Of a stretch of 64,000 nt of DNA, positions 16,191 through 24,180 are shown one piece after another. The DNA is from Pseudomonas sp. GM18 (GTDB taxonomy: Bacteria; Pseudomonadota; Gammaproteobacteria; Pseudomonadales; Pseudomonadaceae). The position numbers were made by a program, and so were the translations under genes. Where the stretch lies: NCBI RefSeq assembly GCF_000282195.1, contig NZ_AKJT01000025.1, positions 149,327 through 213,326 on the forward strand. The letters run 5' to 3'. Within the stretch, counting starts at the first letter, position 1. The number at the start of each line of letters is the position of its first letter. Under the pieces are notes generated by a model. That model was not told the DNA's origin, made no database searches, and saw only the letters and a program-made list of their open reading frames with translations.

Positions 16191-16937
16191 ATGCCTGAAA
16201 CCCGGCCGTATCAACGTCATTATCTGAAAGCCGCGTGTTCCAATTGCAGCGTTCTGGAGTTGTGTCTGCCGATTGGCCTGACCAGCCACGAAGTCGAACG
16301 GCTGGATACCCTGATCATTCAACGTATAAAGATTAAAAAAGGTGCGGCCCTGTACCGGGCCGGCGATCCGTTGCGCTCGCTCTACGCGGTACGGATCGGT
16401 TCATTCAAGACCAGCATGCTGTCGTTCGACGGTCGCGAGCAGGTCACCGGTTTTCAGATACCCGGAGAGATGCTCGGTCTGGATGCCATCAGCGACGATC
16501 GGCACACCTGCAGTGCCTTTGCCCTGGAGGACAGTGAAGTCTGCCCTTTCAACTTCGCTCAACTGGAGAAGCTCGCTCAGGAGCTGCCCTCGTTGCAACA
16601 CAACATGAACAAGATCTTGAGCCGGGAAATAGTGCGTGAGCACAACCTGCTCATGATGATGGGCAACATGAACTCCGATGAACGCCTGGCCGCCTTCCTG
16701 CTGAACCTGTCGCAACGGCTGCGCATTCGGGGGTACTCGTCCCGAGACTTTGTACTGAAGATGCGTCGCGAAGAGATCGGCTCCTATCTGGGCCTGCGCC
16801 TGGAAACCATCTGTCGGGGCATCGCTCATCTGCGGGATCTGGAGCTGGTCGAGATTTCCGGGCGTAATGTCAAAGTCCTGGATCTGGACGGGCTCAAGCA
16901 ACTGGTCGCCGGCTGCCACCGGGAGACGCCCCTCTGA
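16191..16937 (+). CDS. FNR/ANR-type oxygen-sensing Crp-family regulator
   Basis: 248 residues. The N-terminal cysteines C16, C19 and C25 (C-x2-C-x5-C) plus C107 match the [4Fe-4S] ligands of FNR (C20, C23, C29, C122), so oxygen sensing is expected. A cNMP-fold beta barrel spans about 30-145, a dimer helix follows, then an HTH_Crp domain. The recognition helix reads GSYLGLRLETICRG: E205 and R209 match FNR E209 and R213, but the Ser of the usual E-x2-S-R is Cys208 here. FNR proteins activate promoters with TTGAT-N4-ATCAA, and several such sites lie in this island, so it may act locally beside the cell's main ANR. The start follows CAGGGGGACG. Confidence 0.93.
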   Translation: MPETRPYQRHYLKAACSNCSVLELCLPIGLTSHEVERLDTLIIQRIKIKKGAALYRAGDPLRSLYAVRIGSFKTSMLSFDGREQVTGFQIPGEMLGLDAISDDRHTCSAFALEDSEVCPFNFAQLEKLAQELPSLQHNMNKILSREIVREHNLLMMMGNMNSDERLAAFLLNLSQRLRIRGYSSRDFVLKMRREEIGSYLGLRLETICRGIAHLRDLELVEISGRNVKVLDLDGLKQLVAGCHRETPL

Positions 16938-16970
16938 CGCCTTGCGGTGCATCGGTTTTGGAGAATCGTT

Positions 16971-17954
16971 ATGCGCGCCATGGTTCTGCAGGCCCCCGGC
17001 CAGCCGCTGCAACGCGAAGAACGTCCCGTGCCGCAGCCCGGCGCGCAGCAATTGTTGATCAAGGTGTTGGCCTGCGGCGTGTGCCGCACCGATCTGCATC
17101 TGCTGGACGGTGAATTGCCGCAAGCCGTGCTGCCGCGGGTGCCGGGCCATGAAATCGTCGGTGAAGTGACGGCGGTGGGTGGCGACGTCGCGCCCGACTG
17201 GGTCGGCAAGCGCGTCGGGGTTCCCTGGCTTGGCTGGACGTGCGGTGAGTGCACGTTCTGCTGCTCGGGCCGGGAGAATCTCTGCGACCGGGCACAGTTT
17301 ACCGGCTGTCATCTGGATGGCGGTTATGCCGACTACACGGTTGCCGACGCGCGCTTCTGTTTCCCCATCCCGGACGCGCTCCTGGCGACCGAAGCCGCAC
17401 CGCTGCTGTGTGCCGGGCTGATCGGTTTTCGCGCCTTGCAAATGGCCAAAGGCGCACGCCACCTGGGCCTCTATGGCTTCGGCGCGGCGGCGCATCTGGC
17501 GATTCAGGTGGCGCGGGGCCGGGGACAGCAGGTGTACGCCTTCACTCGACCGGACGACAGCGAGGGCCAGGCCTATGCCCGAACCCTGGGAGCGGCGTGG
17601 GCAGGCCCCTCGGATCAGCCACCGCCACACCCGCTCGACGCCAGCCTGATCTTCGCCCCCGTCGGTGCACTGGTGCCACTGGCGCTGGAAGCCACCGTCA
17701 AGGGCGGCTGTGTAGTTTGCGCGGGCATCCACATGAGCGACATCCCCGGTTTCCCCTATCGACTGCTGTGGGGCGAACGCAGCGTCCGCTCGGTGGCGAA
17801 CCTGACCCGCGAAGATGGCACAGCGTTTTTTGAAGAGCTGCGTCATACGCCCGTGCACAGCGACGTCACCTGTTTTGCCCTGGACGATGCCAATCAGGCG
17901 CTGGCACACCTGAGGGCCGGTCAGGTCAAAGGGGCGATCGTGCTCATTCCCTGA
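16971..17954 (+). CDS. Zinc-dependent alcohol dehydrogenase family protein
   Basis: 327 residues from the ATG at 16971, which has TTGGAGAATC upstream. GroES-like domain: catalytic zinc residues in ACGVCRTDLH and PGHEIVGEV, and a structural zinc site with four Cys in CGECTFCCSGRENLC. The Rossmann part shows LGLYGFGAAAHLAIQ, which is the glycine-rich loop in the form seen in the AdhA/LADH group. Expected reaction: NAD(P)-linked oxidation of alcohols or reduction of aldehydes in the cytoplasm. It starts 33 bases after the FNR-type gene in the same direction and is likely co-transcribed; reduction of fermentation aldehydes at low oxygen is a reasonable inference. Confidence 0.92.
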   Translation: MRAMVLQAPGQPLQREERPVPQPGAQQLLIKVLACGVCRTDLHLLDGELPQAVLPRVPGHEIVGEVTAVGGDVAPDWVGKRVGVPWLGWTCGECTFCCSGRENLCDRAQFTGCHLDGGYADYTVADARFCFPIPDALLATEAAPLLCAGLIGFRALQMAKGARHLGLYGFGAAAHLAIQVARGRGQQVYAFTRPDDSEGQAYARTLGAAWAGPSDQPPPHPLDASLIFAPVGALVPLALEATVKGGCVVCAGIHMSDIPGFPYRLLWGERSVRSVANLTREDGTAFFEELRHTPVHSDVTCFALDDANQALAHLRAGQVKGAIVLIP

Positions 17955-18128
17955 CGCTCGCCCCTGCCGTTCGGTGGTTTTTCCGGCACCGTCCACCAAC
18001 AACGCTAGGCTTACGGATGACGTGGCGATCACTCGTCATATTGCAGGGAGCGCAAAAAAAAATGGAATTAATTGACCGTTGGCGGCCTCTCTCTCTCAGG
18101 ACAGCCTGTATCAAGGAGGAATGCCGCC

Positions 18129-19943
18129 ATGCAGATTTCTAATCATTACAAATGGTCTGCCTTGGCCGCCATTGCTCTGACCCTCTTCAGCGTACTGATA
18201 TTTTTGCTGATCAAATCCTACTCGTACGACACATCGACCTACTTCGAGTCGCGCGACTTCGTGCGTCAACTCAAGCAATACGATGCCAACTGGAACGTGA
18301 AGGTCCTGCGGGCCAAAATCGGCATGAACAACAACCTGCTGTTGGTGGCGCCGCCTGAAGCGGAAGAACGCTGGGAACAGCTCGATAGCCTTAACGCGGT
18401 CGGCCCGCTCTCGACCCTTTGGCAATCTCGACGCCAGGGTTATCTGGATGCGGTAGAAAACAAAACCCGGTTGATTGAGCAATTCAAACAGCACAACACG
18501 GCCTTGAGAACAGCATTCGAGGCCTTGCCTACGCTGGAAGATGCCATTCGGGTGTTGCTGGAAGATTCCAACGACAAACTCTCGTCGGTGGATGCTCGGG
18601 CGGCCTCAGTGGTGTTCGACCTTACTTTGGACACCCTTGAATACGCCCTCTATGTCGCCAGCGAAAGGGCTGAGGAAATATCCGGACATCTGAAATATCT
18701 GGATGAATACATCCATCAACTGCCGCCTGAACAGCGCCCGCCTTTCACTGCCTTGGTAGATGCAGTGAATGCGATTGTGCTTGAGCAACCCATCGTCAAT
18801 GACCTGGTTGATCGCATCAGTGTCATTCCGGTTGCACAGCAACTGGACAGCATCAACGAGTTATTAAACGAGACACAACGGCGCACAGCCGCGACAGATC
18901 GCCAATACCATCTTTACCTGGGGATCTGCGCCACCATCATGGCGCTGCTGTTGCTGTACCTGGCCGCTCGTCTGATTCGCAGTTATGCGCTGATCAACAA
19001 GATGAACAACCAATTGCAGACGGCAAACGAGCGACTGGAGCAACGCGTCGAGGAACGTACTCGCGAACTGTTGGAAGCCGAGCGCGAACTGATCGACGCC
19101 GCGCGGATGGCCGGTATGGCAGAGATCGCGACCAACGTGCTGCACAATGTCGGTAATGTACTGAACAGCGTGAACGTCTCCGCGGAATTGATCACCCGCA
19201 AATTGTCGACCAGCAAAACCCTCGGCCTGGGTAAAGCGGTAAAAATGATCAATGAACATGCCGAAGACCTGGGGCAGTTCATGACGCACGATGAAAAAGG
19301 CAAACTGCTGCCCCTTTACTTCAATCAACTGGTCGATTCCATCGCGGCCGAGCAATCGAGCATCGTTGACGAGCTGGCGCAACTCACCAAAAGCATCGAT
19401 CACATCAAAGACATCGTCGCCACCCAACAGGCCTATGCCGGCGCCGCCAGGCTGGTCGAACCGTTGAATGTCGTCGATCTGTTCGAAGATGCATTACGCA
19501 TGAATTCCGGCGCCTTGAGTCGGCACCACGTCACAGTCATCAAAGACTACCAGGCCACACCGACCATCATCGGCGACAAACACCGACTGCTGTTGATCCT
19601 GATCAACCTGATCAGCAATGCCAAATATGCGATGTCCAGGGTCAGCGATCATGAACGCCGCATGACGCTGGGCGTCAGGATTATCGATAACGCAACGCTG
19701 CGCTTCAGCGTAGAGGATCAGGGCGAAGGGATCGCCGCCGAGAACATGGCCCGCATCTTCAATCACGGCTTTACCACGCGCAAGGAAGGTCATGGTTTTG
19801 GCCTGCACAGTTGCGCGCTCGCGGCGGTGGAGATGAACGGGCACCTTCGCGTCCATAGCGATGGACCCGGCCAGGGAGCGGTTTTTACCCTGGAGATTCC
19901 GCTGGAGATGGCGCATGCAGTGCCTACCGCCGTAAGCCTGTAG
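18129..19943 (+). CDS. Membrane-bound sensor histidine kinase
   Basis: 604 residues from the ATG at 18129, preceded by AAGGAGGA; a nearer ATG at 18121 is out of frame. TM1 is about 11-31 (ALAAIALTLFSVLIFLLI), followed by a helical periplasmic sensor of about 250 residues, TM2 near 260-278, then a coiled coil (LEQRVEERTRELLEAERELIDAARMAGM). The H-box is of the ATNVLHNVGNVLNS type with probable phospho-His H339. HATPase_c has the N-box LINLISNAKYAM, G1 VEDQGEGI and G2 FTTRKEGHGFGLH. No response regulator is adjacent, so it is an orphan kinase. Its stop codon TAG is the first part of a REP sequence. Confidence 0.93.
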   Translation: MQISNHYKWSALAAIALTLFSVLIFLLIKSYSYDTSTYFESRDFVRQLKQYDANWNVKVLRAKIGMNNNLLLVAPPEAEERWEQLDSLNAVGPLSTLWQSRRQGYLDAVENKTRLIEQFKQHNTALRTAFEALPTLEDAIRVLLEDSNDKLSSVDARAASVVFDLTLDTLEYALYVASERAEEISGHLKYLDEYIHQLPPEQRPPFTALVDAVNAIVLEQPIVNDLVDRISVIPVAQQLDSINELLNETQRRTAATDRQYHLYLGICATIMALLLLYLAARLIRSYALINKMNNQLQTANERLEQRVEERTRELLEAERELIDAARMAGMAEIATNVLHNVGNVLNSVNVSAELITRKLSTSKTLGLGKAVKMINEHAEDLGQFMTHDEKGKLLPLYFNQLVDSIAAEQSSIVDELAQLTKSIDHIKDIVATQQAYAGAARLVEPLNVVDLFEDALRMNSGALSRHHVTVIKDYQATPTIIGDKHRLLLILINLISNAKYAMSRVSDHERRMTLGVRIIDNATLRFSVEDQGEGIAAENMARIFNHGFTTRKEGHGFGLHSCALAAVEMNGHLRVHSDGPGQGAVFTLEIPLEMAHAVPTAVSL

Positions 19944-20125
19944 CAGCTGCCGAGCAGCGCGAGGCTGCGTTCGGCGGCGAAGCCGTCGTGAGTCCGGCTG
20001 ACACGGTTCGTCTGATACACCGCGAGCTCTGATTTTACGACTGCTGCGCAGCCGAACGCAGCCTCGCGCTGCTCGACAGCTGCTACAAGCGAACGCAGCC
20101 TCGCGCTGCTCGGCAGCTGCTACAA
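19940..20125. repeat. REP cluster: one REPIN pair plus a third REP
   Basis: Three copies of the Pseudomonas REP core are present: 19940-19974 in forward orientation, and 20052-20088 and 20089-20125 in reverse, the last two being tandem near-copies (GAACGCAGCCTCGCGCTGCT then GACAGCTGCTAC or GGCAGCTGCTAC). The first two face each other as a REPIN. Such elements are mobilised by RAYT transposases encoded elsewhere. The first copy overlaps the histidine kinase stop codon. Confidence 0.85.
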
Positions 20126-20133
20126 GGTAGCCG

Positions 20134-20952
20134 TCAACCCACCAGCGCAATCAATTGCTGGCGTTGCGCATCCGTGAGCATCGGGCCTCCACCTGCACCG
20201 GCGTTTTCCGCCATATAACGCGGGTTGCCGGTGCCGGGGATGACGCAGGTCACCGCCGGATGAGCCAGCAGGAACTTGAGCGCCAGTTGCGCCCAGCTAT
20301 TGATCCCTACTTGCGCAGCCCATCCCGGTAATGGTTTGCCTTTCAATCGAGCGAGCAAGCCACCGCCGCCGAAGGGCCGATTGCAGATCACCGCCACACC
20401 GCGCTCACGACACAGCGGCAGGATTCGCTTCTCGACAGCGCGGTCGTCCAGGGCATAGTTGATCTGCAAAAAATCCATCGGTTCGGCTTTCAACACCGCC
20501 TCCACTTCGTCGTAGGCCGACGCCGTGTAATGGCTGATGCCGATGTAGCGGATGCGCCCTTCTACCTTCCATTGACGCAGGGTCGGCAGATGGATTTTCC
20601 AGTCCAGCAGGTTGTGAATCTGCATCAGGTCGATCCGGTCGGTTTGCAACAGTTTGAACGACTGCTCCATCTGCGCGATGCCTTCTTCGCGGCCACGGGT
20701 CCAGACCTTGGTGGCCAGGAAGGCCGGCGAGCGCGGCCGATGGATCGACAGCAACTCACCGGTCGTCTGCTCGGCACGACCGTACATGGGCGAACTGTCG
20801 ATCACCTTTCCACCCTTCTCGAACAACGCGCTGAGCACCGCGTGCAGTTGTTTGTAAGCGGCATCGCAAGGCGCGACATCAAAACCGCGATAAGTGCCCA
20901 AGCCGACGATGGGCAACGGCTCGTTGCTGGAAGGAATGGCTCGGGTCAGCAT
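20134..20952 (-). CDS. Aldo/keto reductase
   Basis: 272 residues from the ATG at 20952, which has AGGAGG seven bases upstream; the longer frame is not needed. The TIM-barrel AKR signatures are present: VIDSSPMYGRAEQTTGELL (Asp and Tyr of the active site), ATKVWTRGREEG (Lys), and DLMQIHNLLDW (His). The C-terminal cofactor loop appears as VTCVIPGTGNPRYMAENA, in the style of NADPH-dependent members. The cytoplasmic enzyme reduces aldehydes or ketones; the natural substrate is unknown. It lies tail-on to the REP cluster and diverges from a hydrolase gene across 116 bp. It resembles the many AKRs annotated simply as aldo/keto reductase in Pseudomonas. Confidence 0.9.
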   Translation of the reverse strand: MLTRAIPSSNEPLPIVGLGTYRGFDVAPCDAAYKQLHAVLSALFEKGGKVIDSSPMYGRAEQTTGELLSIHRPRSPAFLATKVWTRGREEGIAQMEQSFKLLQTDRIDLMQIHNLLDWKIHLPTLRQWKVEGRIRYIGISHYTASAYDEVEAVLKAEPMDFLQINYALDDRAVEKRILPLCRERGVAVICNRPFGGGGLLARLKGKPLPGWAAQVGINSWAQLALKFLLAHPAVTCVIPGTGNPRYMAENAGAGGGPMLTDAQRQQLIALVG

Positions 20953-21068
20953 GTTCTTGCCTCCTGGTGTGGCGAGGGGGTTTGGGCGGCTCTCCTGCAC
21001 AGCTGAAATTGCTGGACTACACTCTGGCGACGCTCTAGCAATAGCTGTCTCCAGGCCCGAAGCAGTCC

Positions 21069-21857
21069 ATGTCGTCCACTAAACTTAGCCGAATGTCGCG
21101 AACCCTGGTGTCTCTCTTCGCTTTCATTGCCGTTGCATACCTGCTGCTCTGCGCCGCGCTGTTCGTGTTTCAACGGGCCCTCATCTACTACCCGCAACCT
21201 CGCGCCATCGTCACACCCGAATCGCTTCTTACCTTGTCAGTTGCCGACGCGCAGGTGCTGGTGACCGTCAGGCCGCATGACGGGCCGAAGGCGTTGATCT
21301 ATTTTGGTGGCAATGCCGAGGACGTTTCCCGCAGCCTACCCGAGTTTTCGCAGGCGTTTGCGGATCATGCGATCTACTTGCTGCATTACCGAGGCTACGG
21401 TGGCAGTACCGGCTCGCCCTCCGAGGAGGCGATTCAGCGTGATGCCATGACCTTGTTCGACTTTGTCTACAACACCCACCCCGATATCGCCGTGATCGGG
21501 CGCAGCCTGGGTTCGGGCGTTGCCGTGCGTCTGGCCAGCCAACGCCCGGCCTCGCGACTGATCCTGATCACGCCCTACAACAGCCTTGAAGATCTCGCCG
21601 CCCGCCAGTTCCCCTGGTTCCCGGTGAAATGGCTGCTTCAGGACAAGTTCGAATCCTGGAAATACGCCGCTCACATCACCGTCCCGACGCTGTTGGTTGC
21701 GGCCGAGCATGACGAAGTCATACCGCGCGCAAGCACAGACCAGCTCTACACCCATTTCGCCAAGGGTGTGGCCTCGCTGCAGGTCATACCGGAAACCGGC
21801 CACAATACGATCTCCGAGAGCCCCAAATACCTTAAGATGCTGGGTGCCGCGTTGTGA
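21069..21857 (+). CDS. Membrane-anchored alpha/beta hydrolase (BEM46-like)
   Basis: 262 residues. A single N-terminal hydrophobic helix (about 12-36, LVSLFAFIAVAYLLLCAALFVFQ) is an uncleaved anchor. The hydrolase core follows: HYRGYGGSTGSPSEEAIQRDA, the nucleophile elbow GRSLGSG (about residues 141-147), the acid in LLVAAEHDEVIPRAS, and the catalytic His in PETGHNTI. This is the pattern of the BEM46/YfhR-like family, whose substrates are unknown. Its start at 21069 is close behind the divergent aldo-keto reductase promoter. An alternative start at GTG/ATG nine codons in is possible. Confidence 0.9.
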   Translation: MSSTKLSRMSRTLVSLFAFIAVAYLLLCAALFVFQRALIYYPQPRAIVTPESLLTLSVADAQVLVTVRPHDGPKALIYFGGNAEDVSRSLPEFSQAFADHAIYLLHYRGYGGSTGSPSEEAIQRDAMTLFDFVYNTHPDIAVIGRSLGSGVAVRLASQRPASRLILITPYNSLEDLAARQFPWFPVKWLLQDKFESWKYAAHITVPTLLVAAEHDEVIPRASTDQLYTHFAKGVASLQVIPETGHNTISESPKYLKMLGAAL

Positions 21858-22014
21858 GGGCCATCACAACCGCAGGCCTATAAGGAGGCGGGCATCAGAT
21901 CGAAATGAACACTTAACATTTTTTTTACAATTCAACTGGCATGGTATACGGCTGCGAGTTCTGCGGCTCATGATGGGCGTTGCGCAGACCTTCAACAGAA
22001 CAACGGAGCGTGGC

Positions 22015-22140
22015 ATGGAGCCATCGGTGGTATCGATTCAAAAAAATACGTTGATCAGCAAACACTTACAGGGGGTTGTCATGCAAAGGCGTCCTTTGCG
22101 CAGGATGGGAATCAGTCGCACACAGGCGCAGGCCTCATGA
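22015..22140 (+). CDS. Possible 41-residue upstream ORF coupled to the epimerase gene
   Basis: An ATG at 22015, with GGAGCG five bases upstream, opens a 41-codon ORF (MEPSVVSIQKNTLISKHLQG at its start) ending TGA at 22140. It overlaps the epimerase ATG as ATGA. An internal ATG at 22081 has its own GGGGG site. A perfect 7-bp inverted repeat (GCAAAGG-CGT-CCTTTGC, 22083-22099) lies inside. It could be a leader controlling epimerase translation or simply open sequence. The rest of the 21858-22136 gap is AT-rich near 21910-21950 and probably holds the operon promoter. Confidence 0.3.
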   Translation: MEPSVVSIQKNTLISKHLQGVVMQRRPLRRMGISRTQAQAS

Positions 22141-23114
22141 CGGTTCTGGTCACTGGCGCCGCCGGTTTCATCGGGTATCACACCGTCAAGCGTTTGTGTC
22201 GCGAAGGCCTTGAAGTGGTCGGTATCGACAATCTCAACGACTACTACAGCGTAGAACTCAAACACGCGCGGCTCAAAGAGCTGGAATCCTTGCCGGGCTT
22301 TCGTTTCCAGGCCCTGGACATCGTCGACAAACCGGCCTTGATGGCGTTGTTCCAGGCTCATGCTTTCACCGAGGTTGTGCACCTGGCCGCCCAGGCGGGT
22401 GTTCGCTATTCACTGGACAACCCGGACGTCTACGCGCAGTCCAATCTGGTGGGTTTTCTGAATGTGCTGGAAGCTTGCCGGCACCATCGCCCCGCGCATC
22501 TGATCTATGCCTCGAGCAGCTCGGTGTACGGCACCAACAGCAAAATGCCGTTCAGTGTCGAAGACGCCGTCGATCATCCTATTTCGCTGTACGCCGCCAG
22601 CAAACGCGCCAATGAACTGCTGGCGCATAGCTATTGCCATCTCTATGGCCTGAAAGCCAGCGGCCTGCGCTTTTTTACCGTTTACGGGCCCTGGGGGCGC
22701 CCCGACATGGCGCTGTTCAAGTTTACCGAGGCGATCATCAAAGGCTTGCCGATCGACATCTATAACCATGGCCAGATGTCGCGCGACTTCACCTACGTCG
22801 ACGACATCGTCGAAAGCATCGCCCGCCTGCGCTCCAAGCCACCGGTGCCGAACGAGCCTGGCGATGGCGTAAACCGAATCTTCAACATAGGCCGCGGCCA
22901 GCCAGTGCCGCTGCTGGAGTTCGTCGACTGCCTGGAATCGGCGCTGGGCATCAAGGCCCAACGCAACTTCATGCCACTACAGGCAGGCGATGTGATCAAG
23001 ACCTGGGCCGATATTTCGGCACTGGCCGAGTGGGTCGACTTCCGTCCTCAAGTGACGGTTGAGACCGGTGTGGCAGAATTTGTGAAGTGGTATCGCCACT
23101 TCTATCAGATATGA
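22137..23114 (+). CDS. NAD-dependent UDP-sugar 4-epimerase (UDP-glucuronate epimerase-like)
   Basis: 325 residues, extended SDR family. The NAD loop GAAGFIG is at residues 7-13, a Ser-rich catalytic segment YASSSSVYG follows, and Y152-x3-K156 (YAASK) is the catalytic pair. The stretches DNLNDYYSVELKHARL, QAGVRYSLDNPDVY and FTVYGPWGRPDMALFKFT are typical of UDP-glucuronate 4-epimerases making UDP-galacturonate, rather than GalE. It is the first gene of a tight cluster with GT2, LAB_N and ArnT-like proteins, so its product is probably the sugar transferred to an envelope lipid. Its start overlaps a possible small ORF by ATGA. Confidence 0.9.
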   Translation: MTVLVTGAAGFIGYHTVKRLCREGLEVVGIDNLNDYYSVELKHARLKELESLPGFRFQALDIVDKPALMALFQAHAFTEVVHLAAQAGVRYSLDNPDVYAQSNLVGFLNVLEACRHHRPAHLIYASSSSVYGTNSKMPFSVEDAVDHPISLYAASKRANELLAHSYCHLYGLKASGLRFFTVYGPWGRPDMALFKFTEAIIKGLPIDIYNHGQMSRDFTYVDDIVESIARLRSKPPVPNEPGDGVNRIFNIGRGQPVPLLEFVDCLESALGIKAQRNFMPLQAGDVIKTWADISALAEWVDFRPQVTVETGVAEFVKWYRHFYQI

Positions 23115-23161
23115 ATCGAGCCCTTGATAAATAAAAGACCAAGGAGCAAGGGGGGGACTCT

Positions 23162-23902
23162 ATGAGCCAAGACATTTTTGTATCTGTACTGATTCCAGCA
23201 AAGAACGAAGCGAACAACCTCAAACCGTTACTTGAGGAAATCCGCGTCGCATTGGCCGATGAGGCCTACGAAATCATCGTGGTGGACGATGGCAGCACCG
23301 ACTCCACCTTGCATGAACTGCGGCAGTTGAAAAACAACGGCCTGGACGCGTTGCGTATCCTGCGCCATGAGCGCTCGCTGGGGCAAAGCACCTCGCTCTA
23401 CCACGCGGCAATCGCCGCCCGTGGGCAATGGCTGGCCACGCTTGATGGCGACGGTCAAAACGACCCTGCGGACATCCCCGGGATGTTGGCGCTGGTGCGC
23501 GGTGAAAAGGGGCTGGTCGACGTTCAGCTAGTGGCCGGGCACCGGGTCAACCGCCGCGATACCGCGAGCAAACGCTGGGCTTCGCGCTTCGCCAACGGGC
23601 TGCGCAGCCGCCTGCTCAATGACTCGACCCCGGACACCGGCTGCGGGCTGAAGCTGATCGAGCGCGCGGCGTTCCTGCGCCTGCCGTACTTTGACCACAT
23701 GCATCGGTACATTCCCGCGCTGATCCAGCGTCACAACGGCCGAATGATCGTCCACCCGGTCAACCACCGGCCTCGCACCGCCGGGGTGTCCAAATACGGC
23801 AACATTGACCGCGCCCTGGTAGGCATTCTCGACCTGTTCGGCGTGTGGTGGCTGATCAAACGCACGCGGTTGAACACCAACGCACAGGAGATCGAAGGAT
23901 GA
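23162..23902 (+). CDS. GT2 glycosyltransferase (polyprenyl-phosphate sugar transferase type)
   Basis: 246 residues. GT-A fold: SVLIPAKNEANNL at the start, nucleotide-binding VVDDGSTD (about 39-46), and the DXD-type segment TLDGDGQNDPAD. The acceptor region has VAGHRVNRRDTASKRWASRFANGLRSRLLNDSTPDTGCGLK. It is like ArnC/DPM-type enzymes that load a sugar onto undecaprenyl phosphate at the cytoplasmic face, but without their two C-terminal membrane helices. The last residues are only weakly hydrophobic (LVGILDLFGVWWLI), so membrane contact may come from the next gene. The stop overlaps that gene's start (ATGA), indicating translational coupling and probably a complex. Confidence 0.9.
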   Translation: MSQDIFVSVLIPAKNEANNLKPLLEEIRVALADEAYEIIVVDDGSTDSTLHELRQLKNNGLDALRILRHERSLGQSTSLYHAAIAARGQWLATLDGDGQNDPADIPGMLALVRGEKGLVDVQLVAGHRVNRRDTASKRWASRFANGLRSRLLNDSTPDTGCGLKLIERAAFLRLPYFDHMHRYIPALIQRHNGRMIVHPVNHRPRTAGVSKYGNIDRALVGILDLFGVWWLIKRTRLNTNAQEIEG

Positions 23903-24177
23903 ACGTCTCCCGCGAAACACTGTGGCTGGTGGTCGGCTTCGCTGGCCAGATCGCCTTTACCGGTCGCTTCATCTTGCAGTGGCTGTACAGCGAATACAAA
24001 AAACGCAGCGTGATCCCGGTGAGCTTCTGGTACCTGAGCATTGTCGGCAGCGCCCTGCTGCTCGCTTATGCCATTTACCGGGCAGACCCGGTGTTCATCG
24101 CTGGCCAGGCCTTTGGTTCCATCGTCTATCTGCGCAATTTGCAATTGATTGCCCGCACCAAACACCTGAAGGACTGA
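23899..24177 (+). CDS. LAB_N (lipid A biosynthesis N-terminal) small membrane protein
   Basis: 92 residues starting ATGA-coupled to the GT2. It has three hydrophobic segments (about 8-28, 41-60, 66-84) and the LAB_N hallmarks GQIAFTGRFILQWLYSEYKKRSVIPVSFW and GQAFGSIVYLRNL. Stand-alone LAB_N proteins occur next to polyprenyl-phosphate glycosyltransferases; in Rhizobium an RgtE/RgtF pair makes dodecaprenyl-phosphate galacturonate. By analogy this protein may anchor or assist the GT2. That role is inferred. Only three bases separate it from the next gene, so the operon structure is firm. Confidence 0.88.
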   Translation: MNVSRETLWLVVGFAGQIAFTGRFILQWLYSEYKKRSVIPVSFWYLSIVGSALLLAYAIYRADPVFIAGQAFGSIVYLRNLQLIARTKHLKD

Positions 24178-24180
24178 GCC

